DNA of 64,000 nt, taken from Roseovarius aestuarii. Lineage in GTDB: Bacteria > Pseudomonadota > Alphaproteobacteria > Rhodobacterales > Rhodobacteraceae. Location: positions 37,867 through 101,866 of the forward strand of contig NZ_JAIMIB010000019.1 of assembly GCF_019966515.1 (NCBI RefSeq). Reading direction: 5' to 3'. The notes beneath the pieces are model-generated. The model was not told the origin of the DNA. It did no database searches and saw only the letters and a list, made by a program, of their open reading frames with translations. Made by a program: the position numbers and the translations under genes. Shown here one piece after another: positions 45,547-56,100 of the stretch. Each line of letters begins with the position of its first letter. The first letter of the stretch is position 1.

Positions 45547-46935
45547 ATGACCCCACCCACTCCCTACGCCAAGGCCAACACCACACCCTATTGGTTTACC
45601 ACGGTGCCCGATAGCGAGCCGTGTCCGGCACTGGCCGGTGATACAAACTGCGATCTGGCGATCATCGGTGGCGGGTTCACCGGGCTTTGGAGCGCCTTGC
45701 ATGCACGGCGGCGGCATCCGGATGCGAACATCATGCTGTTTGAGTCCAAACGCTGCGGTCAGGAGGCGTCAGGCCGCAACGGTGGGTTTTGCGCGCCCTC
45801 GATTTCTCACGGTGTCTCGAACGCTCTGACCCGCTGGCCGGACGAGGCGGAGACCCTGATCCGTCTGGGGCGGGAAAATCTGGATGCGTTTGCAAACGAT
45901 CTCGAAATCTATTGCATCGACGCCGACTTTGAAAGGGCCGGCAAGCTGAACCTCGCCGCGACCCCGTGGCAGGTCCACGACCTCAAAAACATGGCCGCGA
46001 ACTATGAGCGGTTTGGCATAGATTGCCGCCTGATGGCAGGTGACGCGCTACGTGAAAAGTTCGACAGCCCTGTCTATAGCGCCGGGCTGTTCGAGCCGAA
46101 CTATGCGCTAGTCAATCCCAGCAAGCTTGCCGCAGGGTTGCGCAAAAGCTGCCTGGCTCAGGGTATTCGGATATTCGAAGACACGCCCGTCAAACGCGCC
46201 AGCCACGAGAGAAACGCCCTGCGCCTCGAAACACCCAACGCTGTTGTCACTGCAAAACACGCCATTCTCGCCACCAATGCCGCCGTACCCATATTGCGTA
46301 AACTGCGTCAGGCGATCTTGCCGATATTCGACTATTCGCTGGTCACGGAGCCGCTGAGTGATGCGCAATTGGCTGGAATCGGCTGGACCGGTCGCCACGG
46401 CGCGGCCGATACAGGCAACCAGTTTCATTACCTTCGGAAAACAGTGGATAACCGCATTCTCTGGGCCGGATTTGACGCGATTTACCACTATGGCAGCCGC
46501 CGCGACGCGGAACTCATGCAGCGCGAGGAAACCTTTGCACTTCTGGCCGAACAATTCGCCACGGTTTTCCCAACCCTTGCCGATGTGAAGTTTGACTACA
46601 AATGGGGCGGCATCATCGACACATCCGCGCGCACGACTTTCTTTGTCGGCACCGAGTGCGCAGGCAAACTGGCCTATGCGATGGGTTTTACCGGCCAGGG
46701 CGTGTCTGCCAGCCGGTTTGCGGCGCTGACCATGCTAGATCTGCTTCAGGGTGACCGAACGGAACGGACCTCCCTGAAAATGCTGAACAGTGCGCCTGTC
46801 CGATTTCCACCGGAACCGTTTCGCTCATTGGCTATTCGCTTGGCCCAAAAGGGCCTGGCACACGAAGACAAGACAGGCCATCGCCCCCTTTTCCTGCGTG
46901 CGCTGGACCGGTTTGGCGTTGGTTTCGATTCATAA
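45547..46935 (+). CDS. FAD-dependent amine oxidoreductase (PuuB/DAO-like)
   Basis: A 462-residue flavoprotein of the D-amino-acid-oxidase superfamily. The FAD-binding motif LAIIGGGFTGLWSALHA and ESKRCGQEASGRNGGF are as in gamma-glutamylputrescine oxidase PuuB. The C-terminal FAD contact GFTGQGVSASRFAALTMLDLL is present. It most likely oxidises a substituted amine to an aldehyde for the neighbouring dehydrogenase. No glutamylputrescine synthetase (PuuA) is encoded in the window; two glycosyltransferases occupy the cluster instead. Confidence 0.85.
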   Translation: MTPPTPYAKANTTPYWFTTVPDSEPCPALAGDTNCDLAIIGGGFTGLWSALHARRRHPDANIMLFESKRCGQEASGRNGGFCAPSISHGVSNALTRWPDEAETLIRLGRENLDAFANDLEIYCIDADFERAGKLNLAATPWQVHDLKNMAANYERFGIDCRLMAGDALREKFDSPVYSAGLFEPNYALVNPSKLAAGLRKSCLAQGIRIFEDTPVKRASHERNALRLETPNAVVTAKHAILATNAAVPILRKLRQAILPIFDYSLVTEPLSDAQLAGIGWTGRHGAADTGNQFHYLRKTVDNRILWAGFDAIYHYGSRRDAELMQREETFALLAEQFATVFPTLADVKFDYKWGGIIDTSARTTFFVGTECAGKLAYAMGFTGQGVSASRFAALTMLDLLQGDRTERTSLKMLNSAPVRFPPEPFRSLAIRLAQKGLAHEDKTGHRPLFLRALDRFGVGFDS

Positions 46936-47341
46936 GTGCTGTGCAATTTCAGAATACTTGGACTACGAAAGCCACACTAACTAGCGCTTAGCATAGACCA
47001 CACCTGATGTTACCCCGCCTTTCATGATCAAATCGCATTCGGCTTTCACGAAACCCCCCTCCACTAATGTATCGACCAAAGAATTCGACAGATGAATAAG
47101 TCAAAGCATAGCATGGAGAGTTGGCGGTCTCGCAAGACAGTGATGATATTTGTGAAAAAGCTGTGAAGCCGCTCTTAGATTGGCGAAGTCAATCGAAATA
47201 GACTTGCAGGGCTGACTAAGCGTGGTCGTCTCATGAGTGTCGCCCAATAACATTCGCTCAACAATTTCGAAGTTGCCAAAACGCAGTCGCGGGCAGCACT
47301 GGCTTTGTGTATTAAACGTCTTATCCTGATGAAGGGCGACG
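46936..47341. other. Intergenic region between oxidase and Tc-like genes
   Basis: A 406-bp gap of lower GC than its neighbours separates the convergent amine-oxidase and TcB/TcC-like genes. Short frames exist on both strands but none is recognisable. The base composition could mark the edge of an inserted block carrying the Tc-like genes. No terminator with a T tract was found. Confidence 0.35.
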
Positions 47342-50300
47342 TCAGGTACAGCCACCCCCACGTGCGGCGGCGTGCGCCCCGTCTTCGAGCGGGTTGCCGT
47401 AACCGCGTGTCGGGTTGCCTGAATTGAAACAATCCCACTGGAAGTTCCCGGCTGCCGCCGAGGAGATCAGGCCGTAAACGCCGCCCAGAAGCCAGAAGGG
47501 AATGAAGGCGTCCCCGAAATAGGTGTATTGGCGCGAGTGATACAATTCGTGGGCAAATAGTGCGTTGTTAGTGTTTCCCTCCCAGATGTTGACGGTAGCG
47601 CCTAATGTAACAGCCGAGAAACCTGCTGAGCCGGGATTATACTCAAACGCAATAACACCGCCCTTGAACCACTCAACATCGCCCCACAGCCCGAAGCCCG
47701 TTCCGAATCCGCCGATCAGCAGGCCGATCGTCGAGGTCACGGGGGAAGAGGCGAACTTGATCGCGAAGCTCAGGAAGCCAAGGAAACGGGAGCCGAAATC
47801 ATCCCCCATGGCGGCCTGATCAAGCGCCCCGGTGACCGCCGGTTTCAGCAGCATCGCCGCGCCCACGATGAAAGCTCCAGCGAGACCACCCACTGCAAAA
47901 CCGATCCCTACGGCGACCGCACCCATCAGGCCCGAAAACAAGGCTTCGCTCAACTGCCAGGTACCGCCTGACACCGCTTGGTTGATCGAGTAGGCGCCGA
48001 CCCCCACCGCGAAGCCGATCAGAGCCGCGATCCCGAGAGCCGCGAGGAAGGCAAAGCTCCCGTCCGGGTCGAGCATGTTGACCGGATTGTTCATCACGAA
48101 AGTGTAGAGCGCAAGCTGGCGCGGCGAGGCGAAGAAACGGTCCGGCTGGTGTTCAAGGAACTGCCGGTCTGGCGAAAGGAATCGCCCAAGCTCCGGCAGG
48201 TAGTAACGCGACCCGAAAAAGACCATCTCGCAGGCTTCGTCGTACTTTTTGCCATTGTATCGGAAAGGCCCCGGGATGCCGCCGGTCGTGGTCGCAATGC
48301 GGCCAAAGGCGTAATAGGTTGTTGTTCCGAACAACGATCCTGTCGCGAGGTCGGTCGCCGCCACATGGCTGCGCAAGTGATCCTGATGGAAAACGGCCTG
48401 CGTGCCGTCCGAGCGCACCATCGCCAGCGCACCTTCGGGGTCGAACACGATCCGGGTGGTGGTCGCCCCGTTGATCAGAAAGACATCGTCGAAGTTGAAC
48501 TCGGTATCAGTGACGGCGCCGACGGTGACCTGCGTGACAACCCGAACGCCCTGGTGGTCGTATTGATACGTGATGACCGTGCCATTGCTGTGGTCGATCC
48601 GGGTCAGCCGATTGCGGGCGTCGAACGTGTATTGGCAGGTTGGTGTCTGGGTGATGTTGCCTGCCGCATCGTAGGCGTACCCTGCGGGCGCCGCAGGTGT
48701 GCCACGGTCGGTCACCTGAAACGGATGTGCTGGATCGCCGTGAACAATGGCATCTGGCCCGAAGCTTTCCGGATAAGCCGTCAAGTTCGCGTGGGCATCG
48801 TAGTCGTAGACATTTGCATAGGCGCCACCACCGTCGATCCCGGTTTCTTCAAGAATCTGGCTGAGGCCGTCGTGATGATAACCCCTTGTGTTCGTCACAT
48901 GTCCGGGAACATTTGCGGCATCGGTGATGGTTTCGACAGCGCCGAGCACATCGTAGGCGTAGGTCGCATCTACGTAAGTGGTCGTCCCGTCCGGGGCGGT
49001 TGTGACCTGTTGCAACAGCCGCTGTGACCCGGGTTCGTAGATGTAACGTGTCACGACGCCCGAGGCATACTCGATCTGCGCTTTCCGACCAGTGGCGGTG
49101 TAGTCAATCCGGTTGACAACACCCGGGATGGCGCGGAGCAGGCCACCCTCGTCATAGAGCATGTCCTGCGCAAAGCCGTCGGGGTAGATCACCGTCTGAT
49201 ACCGGTCGAGGGCGTCGGTCAGGTAGGTGAAGGTCTGCGGCGCGGCGAGACCGGGAAACTCGCGTGTCTTGGATTGCAGGCAACCGCAGGGACCGTAGCC
49301 GTAGCGCACCACTCCAAAAGGACCGGTCACCTGTGTGAGCTTGCCCATGGTGTGTGTTTCGCCCGGTTCGCCGACGTCATAGCGATAGGATTCCTCCGGC
49401 GATCCTGCTGGGCCGCCATGGCGCAATTCGGTGATCCGGTTCAATCCGTCATAGCTGTTGTGAACCCGGTCGCCCTTGCCGTCCTGGCGCTCTTCAAGGT
49501 TCCCGCTGGCATCGTGAAAAAAAGTCCATGTGCCCGCATCGCGGTAGACTGAACGGATGCGCCGCCCGAGACAGTCGTAGGTATTCGATGCGAAGGTGTC
49601 GCGGTTGATCTCCACGCCGGTCCGGCGTCCGGCGGCGTCGTAGCTGTAGCGCGTCTCGTAAGCCCCGGTCTCGTGCTCTTCGCGTATCAGCGTTACCCTG
49701 CCAAGCGCGTCGCTGTGGACACGCTGCGGGGTGTTGGCCTTCGCATTACCGGGTGTCGTATCGAGATCGAAGGGATCAGAATGCACCGCTTGGCCAAGCG
49801 CGTATTCAGAGCGGTAGACCTCACCGTTCCAGTCGGTCCGGCTCAGGGTTCGGCCCAGGGCGTCGTAGGTGATCCGTACGGCCCGATCAGCGGCCGTTTG
49901 ATCCGCTGTCGAGAAGTCGAGTCCGGTGCTGAAGTAAGGCTCCAATTCCAGCTCCAACAGGCCGCGAGTGTTCAGATCCTTTCGCCCGCTGACGACAATC
50001 TGGCTATCGGCGGCCTCCGCGCGGGTCTGGATCACTTCGCCGACCCCGTCGAAGAACTGCACCTTGCGGTGTTGCGGGCCACCTGGTTCCGCGCGTGTCA
50101 GGGTTTCGGTCCGCATTGGCACTGCGGTTTCGTCGTAGCGATGTTCCATGAACGGCTGACCGGGCGCGTCGTCGAAGCGCGAGGCCGAGATCAGCCGGCC
50201 TGCAATGTCATAGGCGAAACCGCGTTCAACGCCGTTGACGTCGGTGTAGCGGTTGATCCCGCCGTAACGCAGATCGTATTCGGCCCGGATTTCGGCGCCG

Positions 50301-53158
50301 TTGTCAAAGACAATTCGCGCCGGATAAAGGTTGTGATTGTCAAATTCGATCACCGTCGGCGTGCCGCGTTCATTGCGGCGCTCTGCAAGCAGTCCATTGG
50401 CATCGCGGCGCTGCGAAACACTGTCGACCCAAAAGCTGCCGCCAAGCTCGGCGTCATTTCGGCTGTGATAGCCAGCATTGGCAATCCGCGCCGGATCGAA
50501 CCCGAAGATGTCATGCTCGGGCAGCATTGCCAGATCGGTCTCGCGGGTCAGATTGCCCACCGTGACCTGACCCTCCGGCAGCCCGGCGAAATCCGGCCCG
50601 TCGTAATGCCGGACCTTGGCGGACAGGACGTTGCCCGCGCCATCGCGGGTAACATCGCGTACCGGCAGGCCGACCAGCCAGTCGGGTTCGTTACTGGTGT
50701 AGCTGCGCGTGGTGACGGTCACGTTCTCTTGCGGCGCGCCGTCGTTCCAGGTCGCGGTTTCGCGGATTTCGGTAACGTTGCCGAAAGCGTCATAGGTTTC
50801 GACCGTGCGCCGCTCCATGGCGTTTGCCCCGCGTTCCAGCGTTCGGGCTATTGCCTCGGTCCGGCGGATATGGCGGATCGGTTCACCGTCTTCTCCAACG
50901 GCCAGCTCAACCATCTCGAAACGCGACTCTTCCTCCTGATAGGGACGATGCGCATTGACCGAACCGTCCTCGCCGAAGGTACGGGTCAGAAAGCTGAGCC
51001 CCTTCCTGCCCGGATCGAGTGTGTGGAAATAGCTGACAGTGGCGAGCGTCGGGATGCTCGCATCGCCCAGGTCCCGGCGGGTGCCACGCCCGAACCCCGT
51101 GAAAGTACGTGTGTCGCCGTCGAAGTGCCCGTTGCGGTATTCGAACTCGCTGGATGAGGTGAGGCCACGCGCCGGGTCGGTGACGTCGATACGGGCGACC
51201 ACCGGAACCGGGAAGGGCAGGAAACCCGCCTGTTCGATATCCGGGTCGTCGCGGTCGCGCGCCCAGTCGGTCGAGGTGCTATAGGTCAGGCGGGTTTCCA
51301 CCTGCCGGTTATTGACGATCCGGGTCAGCAGGTAGGGCTTCGTCCCGCCTGTCGGGTCAAGATATCGGTAGGCGTCACGTCCGCGCAGGGCGGCCGGATA
51401 ACTCCATAGGATGCCGCGTGTGCCGCGCCCGCGCATGTCGGCGATCAGGATCGCGGCGGCCGCCATCGGCGGCGTGCCGGGAATGGTCACCGGCGGCGCG
51501 AAACTGCGGCCTGAGCGGTTGATCCAGATCATCACCCGGTCGAAATCGACGTAGATGACATCCGCCATGCCGCTGCCGTCAACATCCGCAAGGAACAGCC
51601 GATCTGGGTCGTAGTGTCGGGGCAATTCCGGTGCGTTTGCAATGTGCCGGGCACCGCCCCAGCGGCCCTGGCCGAGGTTCGGATACCAGACCACGCGGCG
51701 GTCGTGGATCGACACAAGGTGCGAGCGTCCATCGCCTGCCATATCGGCAAAGCGGGTGTGGTCGTCGGCAAGATCGACCGGCGGGAAATCCCCGCGTCCG
51801 GTGACCACGGGGGCCGGGTCCCATCCGTCGGCGCCCTCGTTGAAATAGTGATAGGCACGGCTGCCATCATAGGTCAGCAGGTCCACGCGTCCGTCGCCGT
51901 CAAGATCGACCAGGCGCGCCGAGGGGTCGGCCAGCGCCGTTGTCGGGCTTTCACGGTAGTCGATCTTGCGCCCCCATTCCCCACCGGGAATGGCTGGAAA
52001 GAAACCATTTGTCTGCGCGGCGGCGTCGATCAGATCGGCAGTACCGTTGCCTTCCATATCCGCAAGGATGAGGCTGCCGCTGCCCAGATCGGCTGATGTC
52101 GGCAGGTTGCCCAGACTGCGCGGCGCGCCCCAGCCCTCGGTTCCGTGATTGGCCCAGAAGCGCGCCGTGCCACCGGACATCTGGATCACCCCGGGTCGCC
52201 CGGTGCCGTCGAGGTCGAGAAGCGTGGTATCCGACTGGCTGAGCGCCGGTGGCAGATCGGACCCGGCATCGAGAATTTCCAGTTGGGCCGAACCGGGGTC
52301 AAAGGTCGTATACTCCATCGACACCGGGGGCAGAGCCAACTCGGTTACAGGTCCGCCCTGTGCAGTTTGCTCCTGCGCCACGGGATCGACACGCGTCAGC
52401 AGCGAAATCTCCGAATGTGCGGCTTGCGTATAGTTCAGGCGGTAGGTCTTGAAGCGCCGGGGATCGGGCACCGTCAGCAGGACGGCGATCTGGGAACAGC
52501 GCCTTGCGGTTTCCACTTCGTAACCGTCGCGGAAGGACGAATGGGCATCGGGGCGCGCTTCGTAGGCGAAGTGCACCTCGTAGATAGCATAGGCCACACG
52601 TGACAGATACGCGCGGTTGCCGTGCTCTTCCCAGGTGAAGGTGATGGTATTGCCGTTGATGTCGCGGATATCGTCCAGCAGCCATTCGCGTGTTTCGACC
52701 CCGTCACCCACACGCGATGACGGGTCAGTTCCCATCCGCAGTAGCTGCCCGGTCTTGGTACGTACTTCCCAACCGGCGTCGCCGGGCAGGCGGGTGATGC
52801 GCGAAAATTCGGCTTCGGCCACCGGCTGATACCGGCCGCCACCGACCGGGGACAGTCGACGTCCTTCGAACAGGAAGACGGGATCTACGCCGCGGCGTCT
52901 GCGGTCGGGATCAATGCGGATCGAGGGAACGCGCAACTCCCACCCCAGCCCGAAAGGGCCGTTGCCCTTGCCGGTCGAGTAACTCAGGACAAGGTTCGGT
53001 TGGTGGTCATCCACCCCTTTGGGCAGCCGGATCGGGATCTGGTAAAGCCCGCCGCCGGTATTGAGGTTGATCTGAAATTCCTCGTCTATTGCCCGCGCCG
53101 CACCGCCACCCTTCGGGAGCGGCAGGACCGTGGAGTCTGTGCCATTCTGCGCCGCCAT
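47342..53158 (-). CDS. Tc toxin TcB-TcC-like SpvB/Rhs protein with zincin payload
   Basis: A 1938-residue protein. Order of parts: SpvB-type N-terminus (about 25-330, with INLNTGGGLYQIPIRLPKG); FG-GAP/VCBS-like repeats (about 310-560, GDGRVDLLTYDG); TcB middle region (about 600-760); YD/Rhs repeats (about 880-1640) expected to build the hollow cocoon; Rhs core ending FFGSRYYLPELGRFLSPD and NPVNMLDPDG (1691-1700), where Rhs toxins cut themselves. The last 238 residues are a variable payload with glycine-rich hydrophobic segments and HELYH (1870-1874), then NPLED (Glu1924), a gluzincin-like set. B and C parts are fused into one chain. The start is 2 bp after the TcA-like stop, so the genes are coupled. 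Confidence 0.85.
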   Translation of the reverse strand: MAAQNGTDSTVLPLPKGGGAARAIDEEFQINLNTGGGLYQIPIRLPKGVDDHQPNLVLSYSTGKGNGPFGLGWELRVPSIRIDPDRRRRGVDPVFLFEGRRLSPVGGGRYQPVAEAEFSRITRLPGDAGWEVRTKTGQLLRMGTDPSSRVGDGVETREWLLDDIRDINGNTITFTWEEHGNRAYLSRVAYAIYEVHFAYEARPDAHSSFRDGYEVETARRCSQIAVLLTVPDPRRFKTYRLNYTQAAHSEISLLTRVDPVAQEQTAQGGPVTELALPPVSMEYTTFDPGSAQLEILDAGSDLPPALSQSDTTLLDLDGTGRPGVIQMSGGTARFWANHGTEGWGAPRSLGNLPTSADLGSGSLILADMEGNGTADLIDAAAQTNGFFPAIPGGEWGRKIDYRESPTTALADPSARLVDLDGDGRVDLLTYDGSRAYHYFNEGADGWDPAPVVTGRGDFPPVDLADDHTRFADMAGDGRSHLVSIHDRRVVWYPNLGQGRWGGARHIANAPELPRHYDPDRLFLADVDGSGMADVIYVDFDRVMIWINRSGRSFAPPVTIPGTPPMAAAAILIADMRGRGTRGILWSYPAALRGRDAYRYLDPTGGTKPYLLTRIVNNRQVETRLTYSTSTDWARDRDDPDIEQAGFLPFPVPVVARIDVTDPARGLTSSSEFEYRNGHFDGDTRTFTGFGRGTRRDLGDASIPTLATVSYFHTLDPGRKGLSFLTRTFGEDGSVNAHRPYQEEESRFEMVELAVGEDGEPIRHIRRTEAIARTLERGANAMERRTVETYDAFGNVTEIRETATWNDGAPQENVTVTTRSYTSNEPDWLVGLPVRDVTRDGAGNVLSAKVRHYDGPDFAGLPEGQVTVGNLTRETDLAMLPEHDIFGFDPARIANAGYHSRNDAELGGSFWVDSVSQRRDANGLLAERRNERGTPTVIEFDNHNLYPARIVFDNGAEIRAEYDLRYGGINRYTDVNGVERGFAYDIAGRLISASRFDDAPGQPFMEHRYDETAVPMRTETLTRAEPGGPQHRKVQFFDGVGEVIQTRAEAADSQIVVSGRKDLNTRGLLELELEPYFSTGLDFSTADQTAADRAVRITYDALGRTLSRTDWNGEVYRSEYALGQAVHSDPFDLDTTPGNAKANTPQRVHSDALGRVTLIREEHETGAYETRYSYDAAGRRTGVEINRDTFASNTYDCLGRRIRSVYRDAGTWTFFHDASGNLEERQDGKGDRVHNSYDGLNRITELRHGGPAGSPEESYRYDVGEPGETHTMGKLTQVTGPFGVVRYGYGPCGCLQSKTREFPGLAAPQTFTYLTDALDRYQTVIYPDGFAQDMLYDEGGLLRAIPGVVNRIDYTATGRKAQIEYASGVVTRYIYEPGSQRLLQQVTTAPDGTTTYVDATYAYDVLGAVETITDAANVPGHVTNTRGYHHDGLSQILEETGIDGGGAYANVYDYDAHANLTAYPESFGPDAIVHGDPAHPFQVTDRGTPAAPAGYAYDAAGNITQTPTCQYTFDARNRLTRIDHSNGTVITYQYDHQGVRVVTQVTVGAVTDTEFNFDDVFLINGATTTRIVFDPEGALAMVRSDGTQAVFHQDHLRSHVAATDLATGSLFGTTTYYAFGRIATTTGGIPGPFRYNGKKYDEACEMVFFGSRYYLPELGRFLSPDRQFLEHQPDRFFASPRQLALYTFVMNNPVNMLDPDGSFAFLAALGIAALIGFAVGVGAYSINQAVSGGTWQLSEALFSGLMGAVAVGIGFAVGGLAGAFIVGAAMLLKPAVTGALDQAAMGDDFGSRFLGFLSFAIKFASSPVTSTIGLLIGGFGTGFGLWGDVEWFKGGVIAFEYNPGSAGFSAVTLGATVNIWEGNTNNALFAHELYHSRQYTYFGDAFIPFWLLGGVYGLISSAAAGNFQWDCFNSGNPTRGYGNPLEDGAHAAARGGGCT

Positions 53159-53160
53159 CT

Positions 53161-56100
53161 TTAAAGTCCCCGATAGTCGAAATCGTATTCGAGGAAGAGG
53201 AAGACGTCGCGGATCGTTGACCGGTCGAAGCCCGGATTATCCACCTCGGGTGCGGCAACCCGCCAGTCGGCGATCACCGGATTTCCCCTGAGTGCGTTCA
53301 GAGGTGCCGGATCGTTCGGATCCGAGCGCACGGTGCCATTGGCGTCCGTGGTATCCTGCCCCTGATCGCCTCCGGTCTCCACCGTCAGCGAGATGCCGGA
53401 CGGATCGGCACCGTCCTGCCGCACCACGCGGATGGCGACCTCTTTGATCGCGAGGTTTTCCTGATTGTAGGCGAAATCGGCGGCCCGTAGATCGAAATTC
53501 ATCTCTCCGGTGTCGAGGAAGGCGAAATAGGCGTCCGGCAGCAGGATGCGGAAGGGGATCACCGCGGCTTCGGAGCCTGTTGTCGGCAGGTTGCTGCGGA
53601 TCGCGGTCTCCAGCAGCGGATCGTGCTGCGCCGTGTAATAAACGATCATCCGCACGTCCGAGATCGTCGAATAATCGAGGTCGTTGGCATGGGGCGGGAT
53701 TTCCAGCGTCCAGCCACTGGCCACGCCGCAATGCTCGAAGACGTCGAGCACCCGGTTGTCCGGCTGATAGATCGCGATGTCGGCCTTGGGGCTGTACTCC
53801 GACAGCCAGAGCGTCTCACGCGGTTGCAGCCTGAAGAAGACATCGCCGTTCTTGCGCCGATCGCGTGAAATACCGGTGTTTTTCAACGTGCCGTGCACGC
53901 CGCCCGGTGGCAACAGCCCCTCGACCACCATTTCGACCTTCTTGATTTTTCGCATGTAGGAGCCGGGATAGGCCCGGTCGAAATCCGCAAGTGCCAGATC
54001 GAAATCCAGGATGCCGGTCTGCTTGAAAATCGTGGCAAAACCCTGGGGGTTCAGCGATGCCAGCGAAAATTCCTGTTTGATCGGCACGTCCTTCGCCTTC
54101 GACTGCATGATGCGGTGGAAGGTGAAATACTCGATATCCTTCAGAAGGTAGTCGGCGCTCAGCAGGCCTGATACGATGTTGGTGTTGTAGCTGTCCTTGA
54201 TCGCGTTGACCTTGAACCCGGTTTCAAGCTCGTAGGCGAGCTCCATCTTATGGGCCACCTGCAGGGCGCGATACATATGCGAGGCTGAAATCCAGCGCAT
54301 ATGGGCGCCAAGCTGGAACCACACTTCGGGGGTGAAGGTCTGATCCTCGAACTGGTCAAGCAACTCCTCGGCATGGTCCTGGTGCAGCTGCGCGATGTTC
54401 AGCTGTTGCTCGGCCACATCGACACGCGCCTCGGCCGCGTCGACCTGCGCCTCCGCCAGATCCTCATTCTGCTCCAGTTCGGCGATCTGGCGGTCCATGT
54501 TGGCCAGTTCCAGATCGCGCGAGATCATACCCTTCTTGTAGGCGGCGTCTGCCATCACCTTATATGCGTCACTACCTTCAAGCGTGACGTTCTCGCCTTC
54601 CGAGGGTGAATAGTAGGTATAGGAAACCGAATAACCTTCCGGCCCGCCGGCGAACTGCGAGGCGGCATCCAGATGCGCCATCTCATAGGCAGCATCTGCA
54701 AAGTCCTGCCGCTGCTGTTCAGCATTCTGTCGGCGCAACCGGGCAAGATCCAGTGCCTCCTGCGTGACGTCGGCTTCGGCCTGGGCGTAGTCGAGCTGCT
54801 CCTCGGCCAGATCCACCTCGGCCTTGGCGCTTTCCACTGATTGCTCGATCTGCGTGCGGGTCAGTTCCTCGTCTTCACCCCGGGCGGTAAAGTTGATGTA
54901 TTCCCGCTCGGCCTGCACGGCGAGCTGTGCGAAGTGTGTGGCCACGCTTTGCAGGTAGTCGAATTTGAAAATCGGGAAATAATTGGCCGGGATACCCCAA
55001 AAGTTCAGTCCTGCCTTGATCATCCGCAGCTTGGTACGGATATCGACCAGAATGCCGGTCAGACGTGGGTTGAGATCACTGTCGGCGGCATTGTCGAGGT
55101 CGTCGATGACCTGTGCGACCGTTGCGCCGAATGAGTCAAGCGGCCCGTCATACAGGAAGGTGTCGTCAGGTGCTTTTTCTTCCAGCGTCATGACCTCAGC
55201 ATAGATATCGACCGCATCGACCGGTTTGCCCTGACGGAAAAGCAGATCACCTGACAGAAGCGCGGTTTCCGCCAGCCGTAGCCAAAGCGCTGGCATCTCG
55301 ACGACTTCGTTTAGGAATTCGTAATTCGCTGCATCGCGGAAAGAGGCGATTGCCTCGTCGTACTGCCCAAGCTCTCTGTAGCAATCGCCGATCTTCACCG
55401 GCAGCGAGAAATAATAGAGGTGCGGCAGCCGCAGCGAAAAGTCGGAATCTAGATCGTAGCGGAAATTCAAAAGCGCAAGGTCGTCGCTTTTGAGGCGCGT
55501 TTTGTAGAGCGCGTCGATCACCGCGCTGTCGTCGATCTTCTCGTCAACCTGCCATGTCAGGTTCAATTCCGTTTTGCCAAACTGGGCGGCGAGGGATTTG
55601 GTTTCAAGTGCCGCCTCATTTTCGACAACGGTGGCAAGATCCTGAACCACCCAACCGTCAGATGCAGCGGGCATGTTTATCACGACCGCGGTTGCGGACG
55701 CGTCGATGGCTCCTGACAACGCATTGGAATCGAGCGTTGCGGTGTTTGTCGCCAAGGGCATCGAAACCATCGGCGCGGTACTGGCAACAAGTGTGCTCGA
55801 CGGGGCGGCGCGTCCGCGCGGCCCGGCGATCACTCCGGGAAAGTTCGGGGTTGGCGCCACTGGCGAGATGACAGCCGGGCCGGAAGGGAAAGCAGGCGTG
55901 ACAGGTGCCGTCGGCGTGGCCGGTGATTGCGCGGGCTTGATCTCAAAAGTCTGCGGAGCGACCGGGATCTTGCCACCTGCCTGAACCAGAAGCTGGTCGG
56001 CTTCTTCGAGGGTCTTCGTCGCTCCGTCGAAATCACCCGCCTTGGCTTGGGCGGCGGCCTGGTTCGTCAAGGCCTGTGACTGGCCGACGGTGTCTCCGGC

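Noticed and set aside
44125..45717. 530-residue minus-strand frame opposite the aldehyde dehydrogenase
   Set aside because: Histidine/arginine-rich shadow; the plus-strand product has all catalytic motifs.
47101..47361. 86-residue minus-strand frame as a transposase remnant
   Set aside because: No recognisable catalytic motif, inverted ends or target duplication; cannot be supported.
49673..51157. 494-residue plus-strand frame opposite the Rhs repeats
   Set aside because: Repetitive coding on the other strand explains the open frame; composition is shadow-like.
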